A stretch of DNA of 64,000 nucleotides, taken from contig NZ_CP121659.1 in assembly GCF_029714365.1 (NCBI RefSeq), positions 1,426,001 through 1,490,000 on the forward strand, given 5' to 3'. Below, piece by piece: positions 44,296-53,675 of this stretch. The notes under the pieces were generated by a model. It was given only the letters and a program-made list of their open reading frames with translations, was not told the origin of the DNA and searched no databases. This stretch comes from Sinorhizobium terangae. GTDB lineage: Bacteria; Pseudomonadota; Alphaproteobacteria; Rhizobiales; Rhizobiaceae. The translations under genes and the position numbers were made by a program. Positions within the stretch are counted from its first letter, which is position 1. Every line of letters begins with the position of its first letter.

Positions 44296-46038
44296 CTATG
44301 ACATGCTCTGGCGGCGCCAGGCCCTGACGGCGTTGGCCGTGTCGGATTTCGGCTCGGTCTCGCACCATCGATCCCAAAACGCCACCGTGTGGCTGTCGGG
44401 CTTCTTGGACGGCTCCGAAATCCGGATGCGGGTCGGCAAAAGGCTGGCATCGCCGACCACGAGCGCCTCACCCACGTCGAGGACCGGCAGCAGTTCGCCA
44501 AAGCTTCCGAGCGAGTCGGGGAGCAATCGCTTGATCACGCTCTGATCGTCTCCGTTCGTAAGACGCATGGCGATCACGTTGTTGCATTGGCTGAGCACCG
44601 TCCGGTTGACCTCCGAGGGCCTCTGACTGATGACCATCAGCCCGATCCCGTACTTTCGCCCCTCCTTGGCGATGCGTTCGAAAATCTCCACCGCAACCGC
44701 GTCTCCGCTGTCCGCCTGCGTCCGTTCGGGGATGTAGAGATGCGCTTCGTCGCACAGGATGGCGATCGGGTGGCGCATCTTGGATTCCGTCCACAGGCTC
44801 GTCGTGAAGATGATCTGCGCCAGCAGGCTGACCATCAGCGGCAGCACGTCGGAAGGCACTTCGGAGAAGTCGATGATCTTGACGCCGCCTTTGGCTTGCT
44901 GTGCACCCCGGCCGGCCACCAGACGGTGCACCATCGTCGCCAGCCAGTCCATCTGCATGCATTCATTCGGAGGCTGAAACAAGAACGCCAGCCGACGGTC
45001 GCTGCGCTTGGCCTCGAGGCGGGCGATCAGGCGGCTGAGCTTGCCATGGAAGTCACCCTGCTTCTCCCGGCCGGAGCTTCCGGTGACCATCTCGCCGTTA
45101 AGCTCCTCCAGCGTCTTGAGCACCGAGTCCAGGTTGAACGGAACCGGACTGTCGATCGTGAAGTTGTCGAGAAGCTCCTTGTGCTCGGGGTTGTTGAGCG
45201 TCGCCTTCTTCGCCTCGGTGATCGTGCGCGTGATCACCATGGACTGGTTCGGCGCGTTCTGGTCGCTGCGATCGACGAACATCGAGACGAGGGCCTCGTA
45301 TCCGAGCAGCCAGTACGGAAGGTGCAGCACGCCGTCGTCGAGCGCCCGCCCCTTTTCGATGTCGCCCGGTCCGGCGATCCGGAAGTGCTGGAATGCCTCG
45401 CCTTCGAGTGGCGCGTACTCGCCATGGATGTCGAAGAGCACTGCATTGGCCTGCGGCAGCGCGGCGATCTGATCCAGCAGCCGCGCCGTCGTCCAGGACT
45501 TCCCGGAGCCGGTGCTGCCAACGACGACCGCGTGCCTTTGGAACAGCTTGTTGCCGTTCAGGTATGCGACGGCCTCGTCGTCCAGCGCGAACGTCCCCAG
45601 CGACAGCTTCGGCCCGTCCATTTCGACGTTCGACACGACCTGCATGAATCTCGTGAGACGGTCCCCTTCGAGCGAGAAGCAGTTCGCCTCGATCTCCGGA
45701 ACGGTCTCCAGGGTGCGTCGAAACACGTTCGGCGCCAGGCCGACCTTGTCGATCAGCGTCCCGATAAGGGTTATCCTCACCAGGTTGTTTTCGTCCGGTT
45801 CGCTTTCCACGCCCGGTTCGATCTCGGTGTCGGCCGCTCGCTGGTCGGGCTTTCGCGTGATCTTCACCACGATTCCGATGAGATGTTGCCCCGCCCGGCT
45901 GCTCTGCAGCACGACGAGGCGGTTCACCTGCAGGCGCTTGAGCCGGTCAAGATCCTCGACACGGACGATGACGGCGGTCGTGTCGACCGAAACGACGGAC
46001 CCGAGTGCCTCGGCGTCGTCGAACTTGAAGATCCCCAA
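44296..46038 (-). CDS. herA: HerA-type ATPase/helicase of a SIR2-HerA defence system
   Basis: 580 residues. An N-terminal HAS-barrel-like part (about 1-95) is followed by a P-loop (VVVGSTGSGKSWTTARLL, 172-189), a Walker-B-type ILCDEAHLYIPE, and ISQRPSEVNRTVLSQCNNVIAMRL with the Arg-finger region. It should form a hexameric ring ATPase. It starts 10 bp after the SIR2-domain gene, and this pair is the SIR2-HerA (Nezha) anti-phage system in which the two proteins form one complex. The catalytic residues look complete. The large plus-strand frame opposite is a shadow. Confidence 0.92.
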   Translation of the reverse strand: MGIFKFDDAEALGSVVSVDTTAVIVRVEDLDRLKRLQVNRLVVLQSSRAGQHLIGIVVKITRKPDQRAADTEIEPGVESEPDENNLVRITLIGTLIDKVGLAPNVFRRTLETVPEIEANCFSLEGDRLTRFMQVVSNVEMDGPKLSLGTFALDDEAVAYLNGNKLFQRHAVVVGSTGSGKSWTTARLLDQIAALPQANAVLFDIHGEYAPLEGEAFQHFRIAGPGDIEKGRALDDGVLHLPYWLLGYEALVSMFVDRSDQNAPNQSMVITRTITEAKKATLNNPEHKELLDNFTIDSPVPFNLDSVLKTLEELNGEMVTGSSGREKQGDFHGKLSRLIARLEAKRSDRRLAFLFQPPNECMQMDWLATMVHRLVAGRGAQQAKGGVKIIDFSEVPSDVLPLMVSLLAQIIFTTSLWTESKMRHPIAILCDEAHLYIPERTQADSGDAVAVEIFERIAKEGRKYGIGLMVISQRPSEVNRTVLSQCNNVIAMRLTNGDDQSVIKRLLPDSLGSFGELLPVLDVGEALVVGDASLLPTRIRISEPSKKPDSHTVAFWDRWCETEPKSDTANAVRAWRRQSMS

Positions 46039-46048
46039 TGTAGTCCCC

Positions 46049-47071
46049 CTAGAATATCAGCTTGTTGAATCCATTCATCGACCAGAGGACGGGCGCGTCC
46101 ACAGCCACTCCATCCGGGAATTCCGCTGTAAAGACTCGGCTGCCCTCGTTGGCCTGTTCGATGCCGAGATAGTTGCTGCCGGCCTTCGACCGCAGGAAGC
46201 TTTTCGCCTCCTCTGTCAGCTCCTGCGCCAGCACCACGATCGGAACGTTCTTTTCCCGGCATCGCTCGATGATCTTCGGGTGGATGTGCTTGTCGCGGAA
46301 GCCGAACCCAATGCAGAGGAAAGCCGCGGCGCGCTTGAGAGCGGTGTCGGCGCCGTTGATCGTCGTACGGAACGGATCTTCCGAAGTCTTCTCGTACTTG
46401 TTGAGCCCCGGCGTCACGATCAGTGGAGTGACCCCGCTGTCCGGAAGGGTGAATACCGGGAGTCCAATGACGCGCTCGTCGGCCGTCTGGAACCAGTCCA
46501 GCGAGCCGTGCACCTTCCAGATCTTTACGACACGCGCCTCCTTGTGGCCGCTTCGAAAGGTGATCTTTTCCCCCGCGTCCCATTTCTGGAGATAGCCGGG
46601 CGCGAATCCCGTCTGAAACAACAGGCCCGCGGAGTTGCAGGCGTATTCGACCACCCGGTCGTAGTTCGTCGTAACGACGTCGACCGAGTTGACGCTGCTA
46701 TGAAACAGGGCTTCCAGCAGCTCGCCCAACGGATATGCGAAAGGATCCGCATAGAGCCTGCGATAGAGGGCTGAGTCCTTCTCGTTGACGCAGTTCCAGG
46801 TCGAGCCGACGATCCTGTGAAGGAGGCTGGCAGGAAGATTCAAACCGTCCAACGCCGCTTCCAGGTGCGCTCCGCGGCCCAGCGCCTGCGAGACCAGCGA
46901 CCACTTCTCCTCCTCGTCCGGGCCCTCCGGATGCACCGACTCATTCAGGTATCGGCTCAGGGCCCTCATGCCGGGCAGCCCGTGCGGCATCGACGCGCCG
47001 CTGCCCAAGACGACGGTCGGGATGCTGGCAAAGCAGCGTTGAGCCGCCTTCGCGATAGTCTCTATGTCCAT
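46049..47071 (-). CDS. SIR2-domain protein of a SIR2-HerA defence system
   Basis: 340 residues. The NAD-binding loop is VLGSGASMPHGLPGM (22-35), followed by VTTNYD (133-138) and KVHGS (186-190), the SIR2 catalytic set including the key Asn and His. SIR2-type effectors deplete NAD+ on phage infection. The ATG at 47071 is chosen because the protein begins directly with the SIR2 fold; the frame is open to 47230. Together with HerA it forms a two-gene operon. Confidence 0.92.
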   Translation of the reverse strand: MDIETIAKAAQRCFASIPTVVLGSGASMPHGLPGMRALSRYLNESVHPEGPDEEEKWSLVSQALGRGAHLEAALDGLNLPASLLHRIVGSTWNCVNEKDSALYRRLYADPFAYPLGELLEALFHSSVNSVDVVTTNYDRVVEYACNSAGLLFQTGFAPGYLQKWDAGEKITFRSGHKEARVVKIWKVHGSLDWFQTADERVIGLPVFTLPDSGVTPLIVTPGLNKYEKTSEDPFRTTINGADTALKRAAAFLCIGFGFRDKHIHPKIIERCREKNVPIVVLAQELTEEAKSFLRSKAGSNYLGIEQANEGSRVFTAEFPDGVAVDAPVLWSMNGFNKLIF

Positions 47072-47807
47072 CGGTGTTCCGCGTGCGTGAGGAAGAGCCG
47101 CACAGGTACGCTGTTTAACTAGAAGTTGTCTATCTAAATCTCTGATGATGGCAAATCCTCTGATGATCAACTGCCAGATGTCGCTGACGCCCGTCAGGAC
47201 AAGTCCCTCGGAAGGGAATGCAATGATCATCGCCCCGGCGGGCTTGCCCTAGATGGATCTCGCCGACGAAGCGGGCTCTTGCGGTGATCGCGTCCGGAAA
47301 TTGTCGCCCGGCCTGCCTCGCAACATTTACAGTCCGCTTAGCCGACCACGAGAACGACCGGATGCCGCCTTCAGGACTCGTCGGTGGATTCCGCACTCGT
47401 GCTGGCTGTGAAGACGGTCGCACCTATTAGGGCGGTCATGGCCGCCGGACGTCGGGCTGTCGCCGTCTCGTCCGAAGGGACGAGACGGCGAATCCTTGAG
47501 TTGCCCTGTATTTTACATTTCAGGTTACCGCCGACGAAAGGTCCGTCCGCTATGAGACACCTGAAAGGAAACGGCTCATGGCGGACATGGACATCAAAAC
47601 GCAGGCGCTTTCCGACGCCAGCGCCGTCCAAAGCTTCAGGAACAGGTGACGGAGCGAGTCCTGCAGATTGCCGCCGAATTTTAGAAGCTGATGGAGATCG
47701 TGCCGGCGGCCGACGAGAAGGCCTCCCTCAAGGCGATTAGGCTGATCGGCTCCGTGTCAGCAGAAGAACGTGTTTGCCCAAAGGAACCAGCATTTAGGAG
47801 TATTGCA
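47072..47807. other. Spacer between SIR2-HerA and the next gene
   Basis: No supported gene. A short frame MADMDIKTQALSDASAV... from 47579 follows GAAAGGAAACG but stops after 23 residues. A longer frame from 47691 has no good start. The perfect hairpin at 47461-47490 lies here. Confidence 0.4.
47461..47490. other. Perfect 13-bp stem hairpin with a 4-base loop
   Basis: CGCCGTCTCGTCC and GGACGAGACGGCG are exact reverse complements around the loop GAAG. No T-run follows on either strand, so it is not a typical intrinsic terminator. It could be a binding or processing site, or a relic of a mobile element. Confidence 0.6.
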
Positions 47808-48239
47808 GTGAACGTAGTCGTGAGACCAGATCCGATGGATCGGTTTGTAAGAATTTCCATCGACGGCATCCTTGTGGATGTTGTCAACCAGCATCAAGGG
47901 ATCGAATTCGAGGTGTATGCGTCGGACGGAACGTTTATCGGTCAAGGACGCACCGGTGCGCTAGACAACGTGCTGGCGGCCTTGCGAGTGTACAGTGGCA
48001 AGAAGGCTCTTCGCGAGAAAGCAGATAAAGACGACGTCATAAAACGCGTTGCGGACAGAATCGCCGATCAGTATGCCGCGGGCCAAGCAAGGGATTTTGC
48101 TATCCGGCTGAAGACAGACGGATTTGAAATCGCGGACATTCCGGACGACGCTGATGATCCTGATCCTGAGACACTTGACTGGAGAGACGAGGACGATCCG
48201 GATTTTCCCGTTCAACCTTTGTCGCCTTCGCTCTTCTAG
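47808..48239 (+). CDS. Hypothetical protein, acidic C-terminus
   Basis: 143 residues from a GTG preceded by AGGAG 8 bases upstream. The N-terminus is a small beta fold (DRFVRISIDGILVDVVN, FEVYASDGTFIGQGRTGAL), followed by charged helices and a strongly acidic tail (DDADDPDPETLDW..., DEDDPD). The frame is open upstream to 47691. It is convergent with the 65-residue gene; their 3' ends overlap by 4 bp. Family not recognised. Confidence 0.6.
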   Translation: MNVVVRPDPMDRFVRISIDGILVDVVNQHQGIEFEVYASDGTFIGQGRTGALDNVLAALRVYSGKKALREKADKDDVIKRVADRIADQYAAGQARDFAIRLKTDGFEIADIPDDADDPDPETLDWRDEDDPDFPVQPLSPSLF

Positions 48240-48433
48240 GCGTTCGCTTCGTGGTACCGCATCCGAAACGACTCCACCTGCTTCCGCTGCCCCGCCGACC
48301 CTCCAGTCTGCAAAAGCACGTCGGCCCTGTCGAGCCAGAACTGGATAAATTCGGCGTCGCCAGCCCTCTCCCCACGGGAGAGACAGCGGAGGCAGGCCGC
48401 GAGTAGATCGGAGTCGGGTCGTACGGTGGACAT
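48236..48433 (-). CDS. Hypothetical 65-residue protein
   Basis: A helical, basic protein (AACLRCLSRGERAGDAEFIQFWLDRADVLL...). The ATG at 48433 has AAGGAG 7 bases before it, which is the best evidence. It ends 4 bp into the end of the convergent gene. No family. Confidence 0.6.
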   Translation of the reverse strand: MSTVRPDSDLLAACLRCLSRGERAGDAEFIQFWLDRADVLLQTGGSAGQRKQVESFRMRYHEANA

Positions 48434-48619
48434 GGATCACTCCTTTTTGAAAAGCTTGAATGGAGGAATTCACCGGCGCAACGAGATGCGGTGTGGTAGC
48501 CCACCGTTCGTCATCTCAGATCAAGGTGCCTCTCGATGCTTCTGGGGACATCGCGCGGCGGTCGCCCTTGGCGCCGCTATGGCTACGGAACGTCTAGGGG
48601 CGCCGTTAATCGGTCTGCC

Positions 48620-48830
48620 GAGGACTTCCAGCAGGCCCAAGTTTCCGTGGCTCGCGGACATCCTCAACGCACCGGTGGACCACGTCCGGCCGCGACCGTC
48701 AGCCTGCCGCCGCCGCGCGGGGGGGCGATCGCCTTCAAGTCGGTCAGCTTCCGCCGCGCGCACAACGGCCCCGACGTGTTGAAGGAAGTGACGCTGGCGG
48801 CTTGGCGAAGGGAAATCGGTCCGAGGCACC
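48620..48830 (+). pseudogene. Fragment of a type I secretion ABC ATPase
   Basis: PWLADILNAPVDHVRP in one frame and PPPRGGAIAFKSVSFRR with PDVLKEVTLAA in the next match the linker and first strand of HlyB/PrtD-type ABC ATPases, just before Walker A. The Walker A region is lost. It is an isolated decayed piece. The rest of 48434-49090 holds no gene that I can support. Confidence 0.62.
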
Positions 48831-49090
48831 GGAGCAGCGCGAGACTCCGTGAGAGCGCCAGGAAGAGGCGCGAGCGCCATTCGCATCAGTCGCCTTCTTG
48901 TACGGCTGCAGCCCTCCGCAACCGAATCGCCGGGACGCCGCGCTTCTTCAACGATCCGCCATTTGCCTTCCAGCGACCAAATTCGTAGACCGCGCTTCGC
49001 TGCATCACTCATCCCCGACACCACGCCTACGCAGGAAAATTGTATGATCATGCAATTGCGCGATTTGTCTTGGTCGCGTTTGATGTCGAC

Positions 49091-49294
49091 ATGGACACCA
49101 AACTCGCAGACTTGAAACTCAAGCCATCGCTCCTCGCCGAGCTGAACCAGCTCGGATACGAGGTGGTCGGAGACATGCGGCATCTTTCCTCAGCAGAGAT
49201 GCTACGGATACCCGGAATGGGCGGACGGGACTGGCGCGTGATTGCCAAAGCTATGGGCATAGATTGGAATCCCTGGCGCAAAAAGCGTAGATAG
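49091..49294 (+). CDS. Small helix-hairpin-helix-like protein
   Basis: 67 residues: KPSLLAELNQLGYEVVGDMR followed by LSSAEMLRIPGMGGRDWRVIAKAMG, an arrangement of helices and a GMGG hairpin loop like the RNA polymerase alpha C-terminal domain or HhH motifs, then the basic end WNPWRKKRR. It could bind DNA. The start is likely the ATG at 49091; the frame is open from TTG at 49040. The same C-terminal motif occurs at 41684. Confidence 0.6.
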   Translation: MDTKLADLKLKPSLLAELNQLGYEVVGDMRHLSSAEMLRIPGMGGRDWRVIAKAMGIDWNPWRKKRR

Positions 49295-49488
49295 CTGCTC
49301 TTCGAAGCTCGTCTTCATGAACGCTTTCTCCGGCGCTGAACGTCTCGCTGCCGAACTCTTAGAAGACGCGGCGTCGCCGTTGCCGGCAGCACAAGTGTGT
49401 CGTTCTGCTAGCGTCTGGCAGTTACCTTTTGTCAGCGAGTTTCCGGTATGTTCGTCAGCAAACATAATCGCATGAAGAGTTCGGCTTC

Positions 49489-51162
49489 GTGAGTAGTTGG
49501 GAAGAAACGCGCCGACGGGTTCTTGAGCGAGACGGCTTCAAGTGCGTTTCGTGCTGCACCAGTCTGAGGTCGCACGACGCCGACGTCCATCATCTTCTTC
49601 CGAAATCCATGGGCGGCTCCGACGAGCTCTCGAACCTCGTCGCACTCTGCGACGGCTGCCACGCTGCGCATCACCCTAACCTCGCCGGAGGTTTGGCACG
49701 CCGGGTGATCGAACGCTGGGCGATGCGTCTCGCCCGATGGCTGGATAGCGAGGCGCAGGCGCTCGAGACCAACATGAATTTCGGCCCCGTTCTTCGACTG
49801 TTCGGGGCCTCGCATTTTCGAGGAGGACAGCTTCCGATCGTCCTTGCGGCGCTCTCCGGGAAATCGGTCCTGGTCGTCAGCCCAACCGGATCCGGGAAGT
49901 CGCTGTGCTTCCAGCTCCCTGCCCTGCTTCGCCACGGTGTCACGATCATCATCAGCCCGCTGAAGACCCTTATGAGCGACCAGGTCTCCGGGCTTTTGCG
50001 AAAGAAGATACCGGCCACCTTCATCAACAGCGCACTCGGTCCCAAGGAAAAGGCGATCCGCTACTCCTTGATTGGGAGCAACGCAGTCAAGTTCCTGTAC
50101 GTCGCTCCAGAGCGCTTTTTCGTGCGGCGACAGGAAGAACGCGACGCACTCGCGCGCAGCAGGCCCGAATACCTCGTCGTAGACGAAGCCCACTGCGTCG
50201 ATCAATGGGGCCGAGACTTCCGGCCTGAATACGGACGCCTGAGTGAGGTCCGCGCCGGCCTCGGTTCGCCACCAATCCTTGCCTTCACTGCCACTGCCGG
50301 GCAGGCCATGCAGAAGCGAATCCTCTCCTCCCTCGGCATCGAGGACGCGACGGTGTTCGTCCGCGGCGTCGATCGTCCCAACATAGCGCTGATCAGATGG
50401 AGCGCGCCGCCGGGAGCCCGTCACCATGAAATCGCCAAGCTGCTACGGCTCCCGATATTTGCGAGCCGCAGGGCGATGATCTTCGTACCGACGGCACGGA
50501 TCGGCCAGGAATTGCAGCGCGACCTTCGCAGCGATGGTCTTGAGATCCCCTTCTATCATTCGAAACTTGGAACCGAGTGGGAGCGCCAGGAACTCCTGAA
50601 GCGGTTTCAAGGAGAGAGCCGTCCGCTCGTCAACCACATCATCTGCACGAACGCCTTCGGCATGGGGCTGGATGTTCCGGACGTCCGTCTGGTGATCCAC
50701 TGGCAGCAGCCCACGTCGGTCGAGGACTATCTACAGGAGTTCGGCAGAGCCGGTCGCGATGGCAGGCAGTCCGCCGCGGTTACGTTCACCGAGCCCGGCC
50801 GCGGCGCCGGCCGAGACGTCGGGCTTCTTCGGTTTATGGCCGAAAAGACCGCGAGCAGCTCGGGCCTGGATGAGATCACTAAGCGGGGGATGCTGCTGCA
50901 GCGGTTTTCTCAGATCGACGATCTCGCGGCCCTGCTCGGCTCAAAGGACTGCTTCCGAAAAGGACTCGTCCAGTATTTCGAAGGGCAGAAAGTGTCTGTT
51001 CGCCAAGGACTTGGACGCGCGATTTTGAACTGGATCTTCAGCAATGAGAGCAAGCCGCAGCGCTTCAGATATTGCTGCGACCGGTGCGCGGGTCTCGATC
51101 CCCGTCAGGAATCTCTACCGCATCATGTGACGTCGGTCTTCGCTGGGAGAGTGAAGCGGTGA
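49489..51162 (+). CDS. HNH endonuclease-RecQ-like helicase fusion
   Basis: 557 residues. The N-terminal HNH domain has C19-C22, the HH pair (H34-H35) in ADVHHLLPKS, and C54-C57 in CDGCH. From residue 97 a RecQ-type SF2 helicase follows: SPTGSGKSLCFQLPA (131-145), SPLKTLMSDQ, DEAH (232-235), FTATAG, VRGVDRPNIAL, and the C-terminal motifs TNAFGMGLDVPDVRLVIHW and QEFGRAGRDG. The C-terminal RecQ zinc domain is short (YCCDRCAG). A nuclease fused to RecQ suggests a DNA-targeting defence or repair protein. The start is GTG at 49489. A decayed partial copy lies at 60801-61190. Confidence 0.85.
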   Translation: MSSWEETRRRVLERDGFKCVSCCTSLRSHDADVHHLLPKSMGGSDELSNLVALCDGCHAAHHPNLAGGLARRVIERWAMRLARWLDSEAQALETNMNFGPVLRLFGASHFRGGQLPIVLAALSGKSVLVVSPTGSGKSLCFQLPALLRHGVTIIISPLKTLMSDQVSGLLRKKIPATFINSALGPKEKAIRYSLIGSNAVKFLYVAPERFFVRRQEERDALARSRPEYLVVDEAHCVDQWGRDFRPEYGRLSEVRAGLGSPPILAFTATAGQAMQKRILSSLGIEDATVFVRGVDRPNIALIRWSAPPGARHHEIAKLLRLPIFASRRAMIFVPTARIGQELQRDLRSDGLEIPFYHSKLGTEWERQELLKRFQGESRPLVNHIICTNAFGMGLDVPDVRLVIHWQQPTSVEDYLQEFGRAGRDGRQSAAVTFTEPGRGAGRDVGLLRFMAEKTASSSGLDEITKRGMLLQRFSQIDDLAALLGSKDCFRKGLVQYFEGQKVSVRQGLGRAILNWIFSNESKPQRFRYCCDRCAGLDPRQESLPHHVTSVFAGRVKR

Positions 51163-52466
51163 CCATCGTCGCTCCCCCGCGATAATGGCGCTCAGGATCG
51201 CCGCGGGTCGGAACGACGAGATGTTGATAGGAGGACCCGCTGACGTTGCCGGAAATCCGTGGTATGAGCCGGTGCATGACAAGCTCCGCTGTTGGTACCG
51301 CGCCTTTGACTGTACGTCGGTCAATTTTCAACTGTAGGGGAATTCCTGGCGGAATTATTCAACTGCGTCTTCAGGGCCTCCGAGTTGCCATTCTATATTC
51401 GGAAGTCGATTTCAGCAGGACCATTTCGCGCGTAATCCGGGACGCACCTCGGCTTTGTGAAATAATCTCCGCTATTCGGCAGCCGGCGACACCTAATCGC
51501 GACGTCGGGGGCGTCACTCTGATGCCTTGATGCTAGGTCAATTGACTTAATATCAAGGCGAGCTGTTGCCTCGACAATTTCGTTCCGCCATCGTCTCCAC
51601 CCCCTTCTCCCGTGGCCGTGCGTTGGTGAACGCCGACACAGGTCGTGTCGAGCATGACGATCTCGCCATCGGAAGCTTCGGAAACAAAAAGCCGACCCGA
51701 GACACCGGTCCAGACACCGGCCTTCCCCGAGCGGAAAGTGACCGGCGCAATCTGGGGGAATAGGCTTGGGCGTCTGCCAACGGGAGGGCGACGGACACTC
51801 GTGAATTAGCACGTGCAGCCTGAACGGCGACGAGGCGGAAGTCGCCACATGAAGACAGGGATCAGAAGATTGCGCCACACTACCCCCTTCTCACGGGAGG
51901 CTCGGCGGTGCGATGAACTGGTAATACGCCCAAAGCAGGATTAGTCCCGCTGTCACCACGAGCCAGGTCAGTGCCTTCCGCTGCTTCAGACTGACCGACC
52001 TTGACTCCTGCTTTGGTTTCCGCGGTTTAAATTTTACAATATTACCGTCGTCGCCATCTGGCCCTCCTTTAGTAGGTGATCGACTTCATAAACCTCAAAC
52101 GCTTTTCTAGTTTTCGCTGTGAGGCCGTGACCGCTACGGTGCAGGTCTTATGCTGCCCCCCGAGTCCTGTCATCCGTCGATGGCGGTACGAATACGAAAG
52201 TCACCGCCGTTGAGCCGCACCTCGGGCAACGAACGCGGGCAAGAAACATCGGCAATTAGGATGATTTATACGATTTATGGTTCTACTAGAACGCGCACCT
52301 TCAGCTTCCTCGCGCCGCTGAAATATATCCGCACACTCGGTTAAGATGATCTCTGCCACCCTCACAATACCCGTGCGATACGAAATCTCGTCTAATCTGC
52401 CAAGGCGAGCTGACGTCTGGAGAAGGGAGCGCGGCCGTGAGTCTGTTCGAACGGAGGGGACACCAT
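51163..52466. other. About 1.3 kb of mostly non-coding sequence
   Basis: Only the small membrane-protein remnant at 51891-52057 is recognisable. A plus-strand frame with VNADTGRVEHDDLAIGSFG (from 51566) resembles the type of sequence left by decayed transposase genes, but I cannot name a family. Confidence 0.4.
51891..52057 (-). pseudogene. Small single-helix membrane protein, out of frame with its start
   Basis: One frame encodes DGNIVKFKPRKPKQ, a basic linker and a transmembrane helix (ALTWLVVTAGLILLWAYYQF) up to the stop at 51891, like short rhizobial membrane proteins. The ATG at 52057, which has a good GGAGG in front, is in another frame and stops after seven codons. So one base must be lost or the true start is non-standard. 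Confidence 0.5.
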
Positions 52467-53675
52467 ATGGAGATTAAATTCTTGACGGCGACTATGGCTA
52501 GCAAAGCCGTAGAGCAGTTTATGGACGAGTACGACGAATTCTATTGGGCTGTAGCCTGGGGAACAAAGACGCCACATGCCGACGCGCTATTTGAGAACGT
52601 CGAGAAGTTCCGATCCGTGACATTCGGAATTGCATTTAATCAAACGCATCCGGATCTCGTCGATCGGCTGGTGAAGGTTCCCAATGCATACATAGCCTCC
52701 GAGTTTATGGGCGGCACCTACCATCCGAAGCTCTATGCTTTCCGCTCTGGAGAAAAGGCGGCGGCGGTCGTGGGCAGCTCCAACTTCACTAACGGCGGCC
52801 TGTCGAGCAACCTGGAGGCCGCTGTCGCCATCACCGGTTCCGACGACGATAAAGTCTTTCAAGACATCTTCAACTTCGTGCGGAGGAGCGAAAAATTTGG
52901 TCGCCCGGTTACGCCTGACATCGCATTGAAATACCGTGCGAGCTGCAAGCGCGCCAGCAGTCTACCGAAGCCCCCTCGCGATCCGCTTGCGGATATGGAC
53001 GTGAAGCGGGCAAACGGGCTAACCTCGCCCATAACGTCGTTGAACTGGAACGACTATCTGCGCTCAATTCGCAAGTCCGCCCATCATGATGTCCAACGCA
53101 GCCTCGAACTTCTGCGGACAGTTCAGCAGTGGTTTTCATCTGTCGGGTCGTTCTCCGATCTTTCGGATGAGCGGCGCAAGGCGATCGCCGGTGTTCTGGG
53201 CGAGTTTCAGAAGACGGACGAACAACTCAATCAGGATTGGGGCTGGTTTGGCTCGATGAGGGGCGCTGGCGAATTCGCAAAGGCTGTCGGGAAAAATACG
53301 CTGGCTCTTGCGAAGGCGATCGACAGCATTCCCCGGCACGGCGAGGTCACCACAACTCACTACCAGGAATTCTGCCGGCATTTCGAAAAGGCGTTTGCCA
53401 GTTCGACCCGCGTGGGCGGTGTCCCGACTGCCAGTAGGCTCTTGGCTATGAAACGTCCGGATACCTTTCTCTGCGTCAGTAAGCCAAATATCGTGCGGGC
53501 CTCGCGGTCCATGGGTTTCGCGAAGACCTCCCTCACTCTCGAAAACTACTGGGAACGCGTTGTTGAAGTCATCCGGGCATGCGACTGGTACAACGCTCCG
53601 CGGCCGGCGGACAAGGGCGCAGAAATCTGGGACAGCCGGGCCGCTATGCTCGACGCTGTCTTCTACGAGAACTGA
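52467..53675 (+). CDS. Phospholipase D-family protein
   Basis: 402 residues. The single HKD-type motif is HPKLYAFRSGEKAAAVVGSSNFTNGGL (His-x-Lys followed by the GSSN loop), about residues 88-114. PLD-type proteins with one motif act as dimers and include nucleases of bacterial defence systems. The C-terminal half (about 180-400) is a separate helical domain of unknown type. The ATG at 52467 follows GGAGGGG; a GTG at 52437 would add ten residues. It stands alone between spacers. Confidence 0.75.
   Translation: MEIKFLTATMASKAVEQFMDEYDEFYWAVAWGTKTPHADALFENVEKFRSVTFGIAFNQTHPDLVDRLVKVPNAYIASEFMGGTYHPKLYAFRSGEKAAAVVGSSNFTNGGLSSNLEAAVAITGSDDDKVFQDIFNFVRRSEKFGRPVTPDIALKYRASCKRASSLPKPPRDPLADMDVKRANGLTSPITSLNWNDYLRSIRKSAHHDVQRSLELLRTVQQWFSSVGSFSDLSDERRKAIAGVLGEFQKTDEQLNQDWGWFGSMRGAGEFAKAVGKNTLALAKAIDSIPRHGEVTTTHYQEFCRHFEKAFASSTRVGGVPTASRLLAMKRPDTFLCVSKPNIVRASRSMGFAKTSLTLENYWERVVEVIRACDWYNAPRPADKGAEIWDSRAAMLDAVFYEN

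Noticed and set aside
44389..46068. Plus-strand frame of 559 residues opposite HerA
   Set aside because: The HerA protein on the other strand has all ATPase motifs; this frame is rich in Arg/His/Leu and has no motif.
49432..50427. Minus-strand frame of 331 residues opposite the HNH-RecQ gene
   Set aside because: Shadow of the helicase gene; no motif and no ribosome-binding site.
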